From Siphonobacter aquaeclarae (GTDB lineage: Bacteria; Bacteroidota; Bacteroidia; Cytophagales; Spirosomataceae): a stretch of 64,000 nt of DNA. This document shows, piece by piece, positions 41,739-51,195 of the stretch (the first letter of the stretch is position 1; each line of letters begins with the position of its first letter). The notes under the pieces were generated by a model, which was not told the DNA's origin, did not search any database, and saw only the letters and a list, made by a program, of their open reading frames with translations. The position numbers and the translations under genes are program-made. The stretch is from NCBI RefSeq assembly GCF_900103285.1, contig NZ_FNGS01000012.1:62001-126000 (forward strand), in the 5' to 3' direction.

Positions 41739-42872
41739 TTAAAGAAGGGTAGGCTGATGACGGGAACGGGTTTGAGCACGCTGGAAATCAGCGAGTAATT
41801 CTTCAGCGGCGCGCTTCAGGCTTTTCCCGTCTCCGGTGTCATAGTCATTGGCAATTAATCCTTCGGCTTCCTGAATTGCTTTTTCCGGCTGATCGGTCAG
41901 AAGGTAGATCTTGGCCAGGTTGTAAAATGCCGAATAGCGCATTTTACGACCGGCTTTATCGGGCGCGGTATACTTCGTCTTAAGCGATTCAAAATAGGCG
42001 ATCAACGGCTGAAGATTGGCTTTGATATTCTCGATTGACTGATCGGCGCGCATCTCAGAAAAGATGGCCTTAACAGCCTGAATAGCTTCAATTTGTGCGG
42101 CGCCTTCGTCGTTTTTAGCATCGAGAATCCAAAGCGATTCAGACTCTTTGACAGGTACGTATCCGTAGGTGCGGTTGAGAAGACCATTGATCCGTGTCAG
42201 CGAGCGGTTTGTAAACTCCCTTACTTGTGTTTGGAGCATCGCTTTCCGGTTGTCTTCGAAATACTTGGAAACACGGCGGGAGTCAGTACTTTCTTCTGTA
42301 CGGACCGTTAAGGTTTCGGACAATCGCTGAACGACCGGTCCGGAGGGAGCGTCAGCCGGTTTGCTGATTGTTGCATTCTTCAAAAAACGGTTCGTACTGA
42401 CTGCCTCTTCTTTTTTGCGCTGTTCTTCCTGGTCGCGGGCAGACACGGGTTCAGGCGAACGGGGACCAGAAATACTCAACTGGCCGGATACAAGATAGGT
42501 AACGACCATCGTGTAGTAGGTCGTGCTGACAGACCGCCCGTCTTTGTCTTTGCTGCTTTCTGTTCTTGATTCCAATCGCGCTTCTTTTTCGGTGACGTCT
42601 TCCAGGTTGAGAGAAGCGCGAACGGTAGGAGAATCGGAAACTCTTTTCCATCCATCCAGGTGAATAGCATCGCGAACCGTACTTTCGGTAATACTCGGAG
42701 TCAGACGATTCCCGATTTTAACTTCTGTTTCATACGTTCGTTTGTCAGGAGAGACCGGCTCACGCGGAAGCTGCTGGTAAGTGACATCTACACGGAACCG
42801 GTCCAGATCAACACGTTGAGCAAAAAGAGGGGTAGCTGCCATCAGGCAACAGAAGAGTAAATTTTTTCGCAT
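41739..42872 (-). CDS. Secreted TPR-like protein of unknown function
   Basis: A 377-residue protein with a signal peptide (MRKNLLFCCLMAATPLFAQ), a charged middle section (RDQEEQRKKEEAV) and a C-terminal TPR-like repeat (YSAFYNLAKIYLLTDQPEKAIQEAEGL) similar to a segment of the downstream product. It is the first gene of a two-gene operon. The function is unknown. The similarity of the two proteins suggests an old duplication or that they form a complex. Confidence 0.75.
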   Translation of the reverse strand: MRKNLLFCCLMAATPLFAQRVDLDRFRVDVTYQQLPREPVSPDKRTYETEVKIGNRLTPSITESTVRDAIHLDGWKRVSDSPTVRASLNLEDVTEKEARLESRTESSKDKDGRSVSTTYYTMVVTYLVSGQLSISGPRSPEPVSARDQEEQRKKEEAVSTNRFLKNATISKPADAPSGPVVQRLSETLTVRTEESTDSRRVSKYFEDNRKAMLQTQVREFTNRSLTRINGLLNRTYGYVPVKESESLWILDAKNDEGAAQIEAIQAVKAIFSEMRADQSIENIKANLQPLIAYFESLKTKYTAPDKAGRKMRYSAFYNLAKIYLLTDQPEKAIQEAEGLIANDYDTGDGKSLKRAAEELLADFQRAQTRSRHQPTLL

Positions 42873-43250
42873 CGGACAAGCTATGTGTGGATTCGGGATT
42901 GAGCCGGCAAATATAAGTGTCTGTGTTCTGGATTTAAATGACGAAATTATTATTTGTTTCAGGTTTGTATAATCTTATTTTTAACACTATAGGCGAATTA
43001 ATTTTTCGTTTTAAAAGCTCAGTTTTCGGTTTTAATAAAGGTGTATTTTCTTGTTTTACAGATGGTATTTTATTGGAAATCAATTGATTTCCTTTGTGTG
43101 AGTATGGTTGTCGAAGGCAACGGCCGGGAAGCCTGCCGGAATTGGAATGGAAAGTATACCAGACGAAAAATGCCGTTCGCTCATTAATTATATTCTTTTT
43201 ACTAACCGGTTTGGGCAGTACGTATCTTCGGGAAAAGAATCCTTCCTACC
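42873..43250. other. AT-rich divergent intergenic region
   Basis: These 378 bases separate the divergent secreted-protein operon and the hydrolase gene. They are AT-rich at about 42930-43090 and presumably hold both promoters. No gene, repeat or clear -7 box was recognised. Confidence 0.6.
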
Positions 43251-44180
43251 ATGCGTATTTCCTTCTGTTTACTCTTCCTTTTTTTTATTATCCCGGCATC
43301 AAACGCCCAATCCCTCTACCTCAAAACTTACGGCACCCCGCATCATAAACCCCTGATTTTCTTGCACGGAGGGCCCGGTAATAATGCGCTTTCGTTCGAA
43401 GCAACGACGGCACAACGACTGGCCGACAAAGGGTTTTACGTACTCGTATATGACCGCCGCGGTGAAGGGCGCTCCGTTGATCCGGACGCCGCCTATACCT
43501 TCCAGCAAACCTTTGACGATCTCAACCAGATACTCAAAACAAACCGAATCGGGAAAGTCACATTACTCGGCGCGAGTTTCGGCGGGTTACTGGCCGTCCG
43601 ATATGCGGAGAACTACCCCCAACGCGTGCAGAACATCGTGCTGATCGGCGCACTGGTGACGTTGCAGGATACGTATTCCACCATTATTTCTTCTTCGCGG
43701 AAGCAGTACGAAGCCCGGAACGATACGGCTTCACTGGCACAACTGAAAGCCCTTGAAACGTCGGACCGGAGTAGCTATGACTTCCGCTCTGCCTGTTTCC
43801 AGCACGCCAGCCGCAACGGTTTTTTCGACGTCCCGAACCGCACGGAAGAAGCGCAGCGCCTGTATGCCCAACTACAGGGAGATACTACCTATCAGGGGTT
43901 GCAATCCCGCCGGAATAGCGTTGCCAGTAAAGCTTTCCACGAACACGAGCATTATTCCACAATCGATAACCTGCCCCTGCTGCCCAAATTGAAAGCCCGC
44001 GGAATAGGTCTGTACGCGATTTACGGCAAGGACGATGGTCTGTATTCTCCCGCGCAGGTAGAAGCGGTGCGGCGCGTCACCGGCTCGGCGCACATCCGGT
44101 ACCTGGATCGGTGTGCGCACGCGCCGTTTCTCGATCAGCAAACAGAATTTGTAACTGCGCTGGTACATTGGTTGCGTTAA
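43251..44180 (+). CDS. Secreted alpha/beta hydrolase (proline iminopeptidase-like)
   Basis: A 309-residue protein with a signal peptide (MRISFCLLFLFFIIPASNAQ) and an S33-type alpha/beta hydrolase fold: LHGGPGNN (oxyanion hole, the proline-iminopeptidase HGGPG), YDRRGEGRS, the nucleophile elbow GASFGG, the acid in YGKDDGLYS and the catalytic His in DRCAHAPFLDQQ. The likely role is peptide or ester hydrolysis in the periplasm. The following DUF1801 gene begins 30 bases later on the same strand. Confidence 0.9.
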   Translation: MRISFCLLFLFFIIPASNAQSLYLKTYGTPHHKPLIFLHGGPGNNALSFEATTAQRLADKGFYVLVYDRRGEGRSVDPDAAYTFQQTFDDLNQILKTNRIGKVTLLGASFGGLLAVRYAENYPQRVQNIVLIGALVTLQDTYSTIISSSRKQYEARNDTASLAQLKALETSDRSSYDFRSACFQHASRNGFFDVPNRTEEAQRLYAQLQGDTTYQGLQSRRNSVASKAFHEHEHYSTIDNLPLLPKLKARGIGLYAIYGKDDGLYSPAQVEAVRRVTGSAHIRYLDRCAHAPFLDQQTEFVTALVHWLR

Positions 44181-44210
44181 ACCGCGTAACTTACCCGAAA
44201 CCTTTACCCC

Positions 44211-44594
44211 ATGGATGCCTCGAATAAGTTTGAGTCGGTCGACGAATACAACGCTTCCTTTCCCGACTATATCCGCAAACAACTCGACGAAATACGCCGG
44301 ATTATTGCCGATACTGTCCCCGACGCCAGCCAGGTAATCAGCTACAACATGCCCGGCTTCCGCCAGCATAAGGTACTCGTCTGGTATGCCGGGTATAAAA
44401 ACCACATCGGCTTTTATCCTACGCCGTATCCGATCGAAAAATTCAGGGAAGAACTGGCCGGTTTCAAAACGTCCAAAGGTGCGATTCAATTTCCGGTTGA
44501 TCAGCCCCTTCCGGAGGCGTTAATCCGAACCATTGTCCGCTTCCGGATGGCGCAGGACGCCGAACAGGCGGCGTTGAAAAAGAAGAAGAAGTGA
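44211..44594 (+). CDS. DUF1801 (YdhG-like) protein
   Basis: A 127-residue protein of the DUF1801/YdhG family: VDEYNASFPDYIRKQLDEIRRII, ISYNMPGF and GFYPTPYPIEKFREELAGFKTSKGAIQFP are characteristic. Family members have been called iron chaperone-like (Fra/YdhG), but the function is not settled. It ends in a run of lysines (KKKKK). A strong terminator follows. Confidence 0.92.
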   Translation: MDASNKFESVDEYNASFPDYIRKQLDEIRRIIADTVPDASQVISYNMPGFRQHKVLVWYAGYKNHIGFYPTPYPIEKFREELAGFKTSKGAIQFPVDQPLPEALIRTIVRFRMAQDAEQAALKKKKK

Positions 44595-44607
44595 CGGTAT
44601 CGCAATA

Positions 44608-44637
44608 AAAAATCCCCGGTTGCAGCCGGGGATTTTT
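44608..44637. terminator. Bidirectional terminator
   Basis: A 12-bp perfect stem (44608-44619 with 44626-44637) with a TTGCAG loop and A and T flanks, between the DUF1801 gene and the convergent permease gene. Confidence 0.9.
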
Positions 44638-44640
44638 TTC

Positions 44641-47019
44641 TTATTCGCTCTTTAAACTCTTCACCGGATTCACCAGCGCGGCGCGTATGGTTTGATAGCT
44701 TACGGTTCCGAGTGCGATACCGATAGCCGATAGCCCGGCTGCTCCGAACATCCACCAGGACAGCGTCGTGCGATACGAATAGCGCGTCAGCCATTCGTTC
44801 ATCAGGTATGCCGTAACCGGAATGGAAATCAGGCAGGAAATCAGCACCAGGCGGACAAAATCCTTCGATAATAATCCCCACAGCTGGGCGACAGAAGCGC
44901 CGAGTACCTTCCGGACGCCTATTTCCTTTACCCGCTGCTCGGCGACAAACGAGGCCAGTCCGAACAGCCCGAGGGAAGAGATAATGACCGTCAGAATGGC
45001 AAAGAAACCGGCCAGTTTTCCGACACGCTCTTCAACGGCAAACTTCCGGCCATATTCCTCATCCACGAACCGGTAGGAAAACAGACTTTCCGGATTGTAT
45101 TTCCGGAATACCGGTTCAACTTTCGCCAGCGCCTCGCGGACAGCTTTGTCCGGCGCCAGGCGGACGTGCATGACGGTAACCGCCTTGTAATTGAGCATAA
45201 ACCCGGAGGGATTCACCGGCGCAAACGGGTTTTCCTTCACCATATTCCGGACGACGCCGATGACCTGGAATACCTGCCCGTTCCAGCGTACCGTTTCTCC
45301 GACCGGATTCCGGAAACCCATCAGTTTCGCTGCTGCCTCGTTGATGATCAGGCCCGCCGAATCAGTTGCCATGCGGCGGCTGAAATCCCGGCCGCGGAGT
45401 ACTTCCCAGCCGATTGTCCGCCCGAAATCATGGGATATGTAGTTGCCCATCAGGAGGGGTTTGCCGTCGGCGCTTTTGCCTTTCCAGGAGACATCAGTAG
45501 TCCCGCCGTCCTGCAGCGTAAGCGATCCCCTTGACGCCGAGACATCCCGTATGGCGCCGGTATGCAGCAATTCATCCCGAAGCGCGTCGTAATGAGAGAA
45601 TACCTCCGGAAGCAACGCATTGATCTCGAGCAACCCTTCCTTGCTGTACCCGACCGGCCGGTCTTTCGCATACTGGATCTGCTTGAAAACCACCAGCGTA
45701 CCGATGAGCAGCGTAATCGAAACCGCAAACTGAAACACAACCAGCGCCTGCCGGGGTACCGCGGCAAACCGCCCGGCCCTGAAAGTCCCCTTGAGTACTT
45801 TCACCGGCTGGAAAGACGACAGGTAGAAGGCCGGATAACTACCGGCGATGAAGCCCGTCAACCCGCAAAACACGAATGAGCAAAGCCAGAACAGCGGCTC
45901 GCCCCAGGGCATGGTGAGTTGCTTACCGGCGACGTTGTTGAAAAACGGCATCAGTAATTCTGCAACAATGAGCGAGAGCGTGAAGGAAAGGACGACGACT
46001 ACGAGCGATTCGCTGAAAAACTGCGCAATGAGCTTCGACCGCGCCGAGCCGATCGCCTTGCGGATGCCTACTTCCCGGGCGCGTTTCTCGCTCCGTGCCG
46101 TACTCAGGTTCATGAAGTTGATACAGGCCAGGAGCAGGATAAACAGACCGATCAGCCCAAACAGGCGCACAAATTCAATCAAACCGCCGACGTTCACGCC
46201 GTTTTCAAAATCGTTGTACAAATGCCACTTACGCATGGGATGGACGAAAAACTCCGGCTTGTACGCCGGCGGGTCTTTCTTCTTCATCCGGGTATCGCTG
46301 ATTTTGGCAGAAACTGATTCAAAATCAGCGCCTTCCCGAAGCTGGACATACACCTGAAAGGAGTTGTTGTCCCATTCCTGCTGCGAGTCCCTGACCCAGC
46401 GCTGGGTCGCTACCAGCAGGTTCCAGGGCGCAAGCACGCGTACGTCGTGAAAGGAACTGCTGAGTGGAAAATCCGCATAGACGCCCGCGACCCGGACGGC
46501 TTCCTTATTATCCAGCTTCAGTACCTGATTGAGCGGGCTCGCTTCGCCGAAGATTTCCGTTGCGACGGACTTTGACAGCAGGACAGAGCGGGGATCTTTC
46601 AACGCATCTTTTGTCCCGGAGAGCATCCGCAGCGATACCATATCGGGAAAAGGAGCTTCAACGAAATTCCCGGATTCGCGGAACTTCCGGTCGCCGTCCG
46701 CCAGAATAAATTCCGATCCTTTCGAAAGACTGACAGACTGAAACTCAGGGTATTTGCTGCGTAATTCTTCCGCCAGCGGCTGAGGCGTGACACCGTAAGA
46801 GGCCTTTTCCCCCGTAAAATTTACAAACTGCCAGACCTGCCCCAGCCGATCCCGATGCGCGTGGACCGAATCAAACGTAAACTCATCCACGATCCAGAGG
46901 CCGATCAGCAGTGCTACCGCCATTCCGGAGGCCAGCCCGGCAATATTGATGAACGAGTACATTTTCTGCCTCAGCAGCTGGCGAAATGCGATTTTGAGGT
47001 AGTTACGAAACATAGTCAT
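44641..47019 (-). CDS. ABC transporter permease (MacB/FtsX type)
   Basis: A 792-residue permease: N-terminal membrane span (MYSFINIAGLASGMAVALLIG), a MacB-like periplasmic domain, three spans near 290-430 (LFILLLACINFMNLSTARSEKRAREVGIRKAIG is the coupling helix), a second periplasmic domain, and C-terminal spans (ELMEIGVRKVLGASV-like RVKEIGVRKVLGASVAQLW). It belongs to the double FtsX-domain permeases common in Bacteroidota, often regulated by two-component systems. The start at 47019 overlaps the upstream stop as ATGA. No ATPase gene lies next to it. Confidence 0.92.
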   Translation of the reverse strand: MTMFRNYLKIAFRQLLRQKMYSFINIAGLASGMAVALLIGLWIVDEFTFDSVHAHRDRLGQVWQFVNFTGEKASYGVTPQPLAEELRSKYPEFQSVSLSKGSEFILADGDRKFRESGNFVEAPFPDMVSLRMLSGTKDALKDPRSVLLSKSVATEIFGEASPLNQVLKLDNKEAVRVAGVYADFPLSSSFHDVRVLAPWNLLVATQRWVRDSQQEWDNNSFQVYVQLREGADFESVSAKISDTRMKKKDPPAYKPEFFVHPMRKWHLYNDFENGVNVGGLIEFVRLFGLIGLFILLLACINFMNLSTARSEKRAREVGIRKAIGSARSKLIAQFFSESLVVVVLSFTLSLIVAELLMPFFNNVAGKQLTMPWGEPLFWLCSFVFCGLTGFIAGSYPAFYLSSFQPVKVLKGTFRAGRFAAVPRQALVVFQFAVSITLLIGTLVVFKQIQYAKDRPVGYSKEGLLEINALLPEVFSHYDALRDELLHTGAIRDVSASRGSLTLQDGGTTDVSWKGKSADGKPLLMGNYISHDFGRTIGWEVLRGRDFSRRMATDSAGLIINEAAAKLMGFRNPVGETVRWNGQVFQVIGVVRNMVKENPFAPVNPSGFMLNYKAVTVMHVRLAPDKAVREALAKVEPVFRKYNPESLFSYRFVDEEYGRKFAVEERVGKLAGFFAILTVIISSLGLFGLASFVAEQRVKEIGVRKVLGASVAQLWGLLSKDFVRLVLISCLISIPVTAYLMNEWLTRYSYRTTLSWWMFGAAGLSAIGIALGTVSYQTIRAALVNPVKSLKSE

Positions 47020-49382
47020 TCGGATTTGAGGCTTTTGACGGGATTGGCGAGCGCCGCCGAGACAGATTGGTAACCCACAGTGAGCAGCGTCAGAACGACG
47101 ACAATACCACCCGCCAGCACAAAGAGATCGGGCGCGAGGTCGACCCGGTAGGCGAAATCACTGAGCCATTGATGAAGCGCCCAGGCCGTCAGCGGAAACG
47201 CCAGCACGAGCGCCAGCAGACTGAGCCGCAGGAAATCGCCGGCGAGAAGCAGGGTCACGCTTATGACGGACGCGCCAATCACTTTCCGGATACCGATTTC
47301 TTTCTTGCGGCGCTGCGCCGTAAAAGCAGCCAGCCCGAATAACCCGAGACAGGTAATCAGGATCGCCAGCGCCGAAAACCAGAAGGAGAGGGTACCTATG
47401 CGCATTTCGGCGGCATATTGGGCCTGATAGTTTTCGTCGAGAAACGTCGCTTCAAACGGCGCCGTACGGTAAAACTGCTGGTACCGGGCCTGAATCTGCG
47501 CCAATGTCTCCTGCTCAGCTCCAGCCCGGAGCCGCACAAGGGCATTCGGCATCGCCGGGTATACCTGGAAGAAGCAGGGCTTGACGGGCTGGTAAAGGGA
47601 CTCGAAATGGAAATCCCGGACGACACCGACAATGACCCGGTCCTGTCCCCAGAAGCGTATTGTTTTTCCGACCGGATCTTTCAGTCCCATCTGGCGGATC
47701 GCCGTTTCGTTGAAGACAATTTCCCGGGTCGAATTCGGCGTATAGGAAAACGACCGGCCTTCTTTCAGCTTCATGCCGGTGGTTTCCAGAAACCGGTACC
47801 CGACTTCCAGATTGGCAAAATCGATGGTTTTTCCGGCCGGTTTTCCGGGCCAGGTGAAGTCGGAAATGTTTCCGTGCTGACCGGTCAGGGTATGGTAATA
47901 GCTCGAGACATCGGCGATGCCGGGGAGGGTCCGCAATTCCCCCAGAAAAGACTCCGCGCGGCCAAGACTGACCGAATCCATCTCCATGGGTATCTCAAAA
48001 TGAACGAGGTGATCCCGGTTATAGCCCAGATCCCGGTGGCGGATCAGGCTTAATTGCCGGTAGATGACGAGGGAAGAAACGATAAACATAGCAGACAGCG
48101 CCACCTGCGTTACCACCAGCCCTTTCCGGACACCGGCTTCGGTGGAGGAGGCTTTCAGCGAGCCCTTCAGCGCGCCGACGGGCTGAAAACCGGACAGGTA
48201 TACGGCGGGATAGCTGCCGGCGAGGAGGCCGGTCAGTAAAGTCACTCCGATGATCACAGCCAGCTGGGGTATGTCAAAATTCAGCGCGAGGGTTTTGCCG
48301 GAAAAGGTATTGAAAGCCGGCAGGAGTAGTTCCACCGTCAGAATCGCGATGCCCAAAGCCAGAAACGCCAGAAGAATGGATTCTGCCAGAAAATGGGCAA
48401 TCAACGTACTCCTGGCGGCGCCGAGCGTCTTTTTGACGGCTACTTCTTTGGCCCGGGTCATCGACCGCGCCGTACTCAGGTTGGTGAAGTTGACACAGGC
48501 GATGAGCAGGATAAACGCGCCGATCAGCGCAAACAGCCGGACATACCCGACGCGCCCGCCCGTGACAACGCCGTTTTCAAACGTGCCGAACAGGTATTTA
48601 TCCGCGTAGAGCAACGGCACCAGTTCGGTTTTGACATTCGGAGCGTGGGCGGTAATGAAGTACTTTATTTTTCGGTTGAAAGCGGCCTCGTCGGCCCCCG
48701 GGCGCAGGCGTACAAACGTACCCGGATCGCTGTTCGTCCATTCCTTCATTCCGGGTCGTTTCTCAACAAAGAGGGCAAAAGACGCCATGACGTCGAACGG
48801 CTCCGTTTCGTAGCGGGTGGGCGTCCGGAAAACGCCGCCGATGGTATACGGACCGGAAAATTCTCCGAGCTCCCAGCGTACGGTTTTCCCGACTGCCGCG
48901 GCGGCGGAACCGAACAGCCGCACGGCAACGTCTTCCGATACGGCCAGCGTTTCTTTGTTCCGGAGAAAAGACAGGCGGTCTCCTGCCACAAACGGGCAAT
49001 CAAACACCGAGAAATAGCCGGGTCCGGCAAACTGACCGCGGACTTTCAGCGCTCTGTCTTTCGAAAAGAGAACACCCCTTCCCGGAAACCAGGAAGCCTG
49101 GAGAACAGTTGCAGTAGCTTGTACCTCAGGTAGTTCGGCGGAGATGGCGTCCGCCAGCGGACCGGGCGTATTGGCGATCGTCCGGATGCCGTCTTCCTGC
49201 GGATAGTTGGCCATGAGCTGGTATACGCCCTCGGGATGGACGCGCCCCATCTTCATTTCGTCCCGTATCCAGAGGTAGATCAACAGGGTACAGGTCAGCC
49301 CCGCCGCAAGACCGGCGAGGTTCAGGAAGGCAGACCGGCGCTCCTTGAGGAGATTACGCCAGGCCATTTTCAGGACCGTCAT
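47016..49382 (-). CDS. ABC transporter permease (MacB/FtsX type)
   Basis: A 788-residue paralogue of the following gene with the same plan: N-terminal span (LNLAGLAAGLTCTLLIYLWI), periplasmic MacB_PCD domains, the coupling segment NLSTARSMTRAKEVAVKKTLGAARS and the C-terminal RRKKEIGIRKVIGASVISV. The two are translationally coupled. Such pairs are thought to move lipids, peptides or lipoproteins or to act in mechanotransmission with an ATPase encoded elsewhere. The substrate is unknown. Confidence 0.92.
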   Translation of the reverse strand: MTVLKMAWRNLLKERRSAFLNLAGLAAGLTCTLLIYLWIRDEMKMGRVHPEGVYQLMANYPQEDGIRTIANTPGPLADAISAELPEVQATATVLQASWFPGRGVLFSKDRALKVRGQFAGPGYFSVFDCPFVAGDRLSFLRNKETLAVSEDVAVRLFGSAAAAVGKTVRWELGEFSGPYTIGGVFRTPTRYETEPFDVMASFALFVEKRPGMKEWTNSDPGTFVRLRPGADEAAFNRKIKYFITAHAPNVKTELVPLLYADKYLFGTFENGVVTGGRVGYVRLFALIGAFILLIACVNFTNLSTARSMTRAKEVAVKKTLGAARSTLIAHFLAESILLAFLALGIAILTVELLLPAFNTFSGKTLALNFDIPQLAVIIGVTLLTGLLAGSYPAVYLSGFQPVGALKGSLKASSTEAGVRKGLVVTQVALSAMFIVSSLVIYRQLSLIRHRDLGYNRDHLVHFEIPMEMDSVSLGRAESFLGELRTLPGIADVSSYYHTLTGQHGNISDFTWPGKPAGKTIDFANLEVGYRFLETTGMKLKEGRSFSYTPNSTREIVFNETAIRQMGLKDPVGKTIRFWGQDRVIVGVVRDFHFESLYQPVKPCFFQVYPAMPNALVRLRAGAEQETLAQIQARYQQFYRTAPFEATFLDENYQAQYAAEMRIGTLSFWFSALAILITCLGLFGLAAFTAQRRKKEIGIRKVIGASVISVTLLLAGDFLRLSLLALVLAFPLTAWALHQWLSDFAYRVDLAPDLFVLAGGIVVVLTLLTVGYQSVSAALANPVKSLKSE

Positions 49383-49528
49383 AGCAGAAGAGATAGGATA
49401 CCGATGGCGATACCAAATCCGTGCCTCAGGGCGGGTGCTGTTTTTATATTTCTGATAACCAATAGATTATATAAAAAGATATGTTCGAAACCGAACAGCC
49501 TCCGTCCGCCTGCGGACAAACAAAAATA

Positions 49529-49550
49529 GCCCGGCAGCATGCTGCCGGGC
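49529..49550 (-). terminator. Terminator of the ECF-FecR-SusCD operon
   Basis: A perfect 22-bp palindrome, stem GCCCGGCAG with CTGCCGGGC around a CATG centre. It is followed on the minus strand by TATTTTTGTTTGT, 23 bases after the SusD stop. Confidence 0.85.
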
Positions 49551-49572
49551 CTGTGGGTGGAAAGACGGAACG

Positions 49573-51168
49573 TTAATTCCAGGTATTGGCAATGTCGCGG
49601 GCGACGTTGGGGTTATAGTTTTTCTCGACATCCGGAATCGGCAGGAGGACGTGCTTGTCCTGGAAGGGCTGCTTGCCGTCCCCCGGCTCAGCCGCCCGCT
49701 GGGCATTCAGCGTTTCTTTGGCAATACCCCAGCGGATAAGGTCGAAGTACCGGGACTGCTCGCCGCATAATTCAATCTGCCGCTCCCGGCGGAGGATGGT
49801 CGTGGCATTTGCCTGGTCGCCAAGGGTCGTATAGGCAAAGGCGCCCGCCCGTGCGCGCACGGCGTTGATGTACTTCAGCGGCTCGGCGCCGGTATTTCCC
49901 TGCTGGATATATGCTTCGGCGAGCATCAGGAGGACATCGGCATAGCGGATTACCTGGCCGTTGATCGGGCTTTGCGGACCGCCATAGGAGGCTATGTCCT
50001 CGTAGTATTCGTATTTACGCCAGACGTAATAGCCCTGCGGATCGGCGGCATTGAAGGGAAAGGATATCTTTCCTTCCTTGCAGCGTTCGCAGTAGACGGT
50101 ATCGCCGCCGCTGGCTTTGCTGCCGTAAAAGGTGAAGGCCGCCCGCGGGTCGGTATACGACGCGCCGGTACCGGGATTGGTATAGGTAAACGCTTTCACG
50201 ACGGTTGTCGGCACATACACGTTGAACCAATCCTTGAAACCGTATTCCTGCGCCCGGTCAGAGTGGCTGGCCTTGCCGCCCCAGGTTTCCTGTCCTCCGA
50301 AAACATAGTACTGATTACCGATACCCCAGTCGGTCCAGGCGGCATTCATCACCTGAAAGATATTCTCGGGAGTACTCTGGTTGGTCATGCTGAAGAGGTC
50401 GTCGTACGAAGGCGCCAGCGCATACGTAAACGGCGCTGCTGTGAGCTGGGTCAACGTAGCCTGCGCCTGTGCCCATTTTTTCTGGTAGAGGTACGACTTG
50501 CCGAGGAGCGCGAGCGCGGCGCCTTTGGTAGCCCGGCCGAGGCCGGTAGCAGCGTCATAGGTGACGGGCAGATCGGCGGCAGCCTGCGTCAGGTCGTTTT
50601 CAATGAAGCTCCAGATCGCAGCTACGGATGCCCGGGAAGGGTAGTTGTTGACTACCGTACTGTCATACGAAGTATAGAGCGGCGCGCGGCCCCACAGGTT
50701 CACGATGTTGAAATAGGCATAGGAACGCAGGAAACGGGCTTCAGCTACGTACTGCTTCGCCTTAGCCTGGTCGGCGGGCACGGTCGGGTTCCAGGCATTG
50801 GCCCGGTCAATCACCACATTGGCCCGGAAAATCAGGCGGTAGAGGCTATTCCACAGTTGGCCGATCTGCGTCTGGCTGGTACCGAAGGAGTAATCGGCGA
50901 GCTGCGCCATATCCCCCTGCAGGTTCGTGGATTTCTTGGCGTCGTACCCGAGGAGATCAAAAATAAAGTAATACTCCCGGGACCACAGCCCGTTGTGCAG
51001 CAGCGTGGCGTAGGTAGCGATAGTGGCCTGGTTAAGACCGTCGGCCGAGTTGAAGTACGTCGCGTAGTCGTAGTTGCTGAGGCTGGATAGCTCCAGCTTC
51101 GATTTATCGCAGCTCACGATACCGAAGCCGCCGGCGAGCAGGAACAAAAGGAAAAATATCTTTTTCAT
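49573..51168 (-). CDS. RagB/SusD family outer-membrane lipoprotein
   Basis: A 531-residue SusD homologue with a lipoprotein signal (MKKIFFLLFLLAGGFGIVSC). SusD features are an N-terminal TPR-rich domain (LWNSLYRLIFRANVVIDRAN, AEARFLRSYAYFNIVNLWG) and the C-terminal NAVRARAGAFAYTTLGDQAN ... RRERQIELCGEQSRYFDLIRW. It pairs with the SusC upstream (27-base gap) as the ligand-binding lid. An ATG at 51174 is two codons upstream. It is the last gene of the operon. Confidence 0.94.
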   Translation of the reverse strand: MKKIFFLLFLLAGGFGIVSCDKSKLELSSLSNYDYATYFNSADGLNQATIATYATLLHNGLWSREYYFIFDLLGYDAKKSTNLQGDMAQLADYSFGTSQTQIGQLWNSLYRLIFRANVVIDRANAWNPTVPADQAKAKQYVAEARFLRSYAYFNIVNLWGRAPLYTSYDSTVVNNYPSRASVAAIWSFIENDLTQAAADLPVTYDAATGLGRATKGAALALLGKSYLYQKKWAQAQATLTQLTAAPFTYALAPSYDDLFSMTNQSTPENIFQVMNAAWTDWGIGNQYYVFGGQETWGGKASHSDRAQEYGFKDWFNVYVPTTVVKAFTYTNPGTGASYTDPRAAFTFYGSKASGGDTVYCERCKEGKISFPFNAADPQGYYVWRKYEYYEDIASYGGPQSPINGQVIRYADVLLMLAEAYIQQGNTGAEPLKYINAVRARAGAFAYTTLGDQANATTILRRERQIELCGEQSRYFDLIRWGIAKETLNAQRAAEPGDGKQPFQDKHVLLPIPDVEKNYNPNVARDIANTWN

Positions 51169-51195
51169 CGTCATGTCGATAGAGAGGTGAAACCG

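Noticed and set aside
43094-43348. 84-codon frame before the proline-iminopeptidase-like gene
   Set aside because: Overlaps the real gene's signal peptide in another frame and has no independent support.
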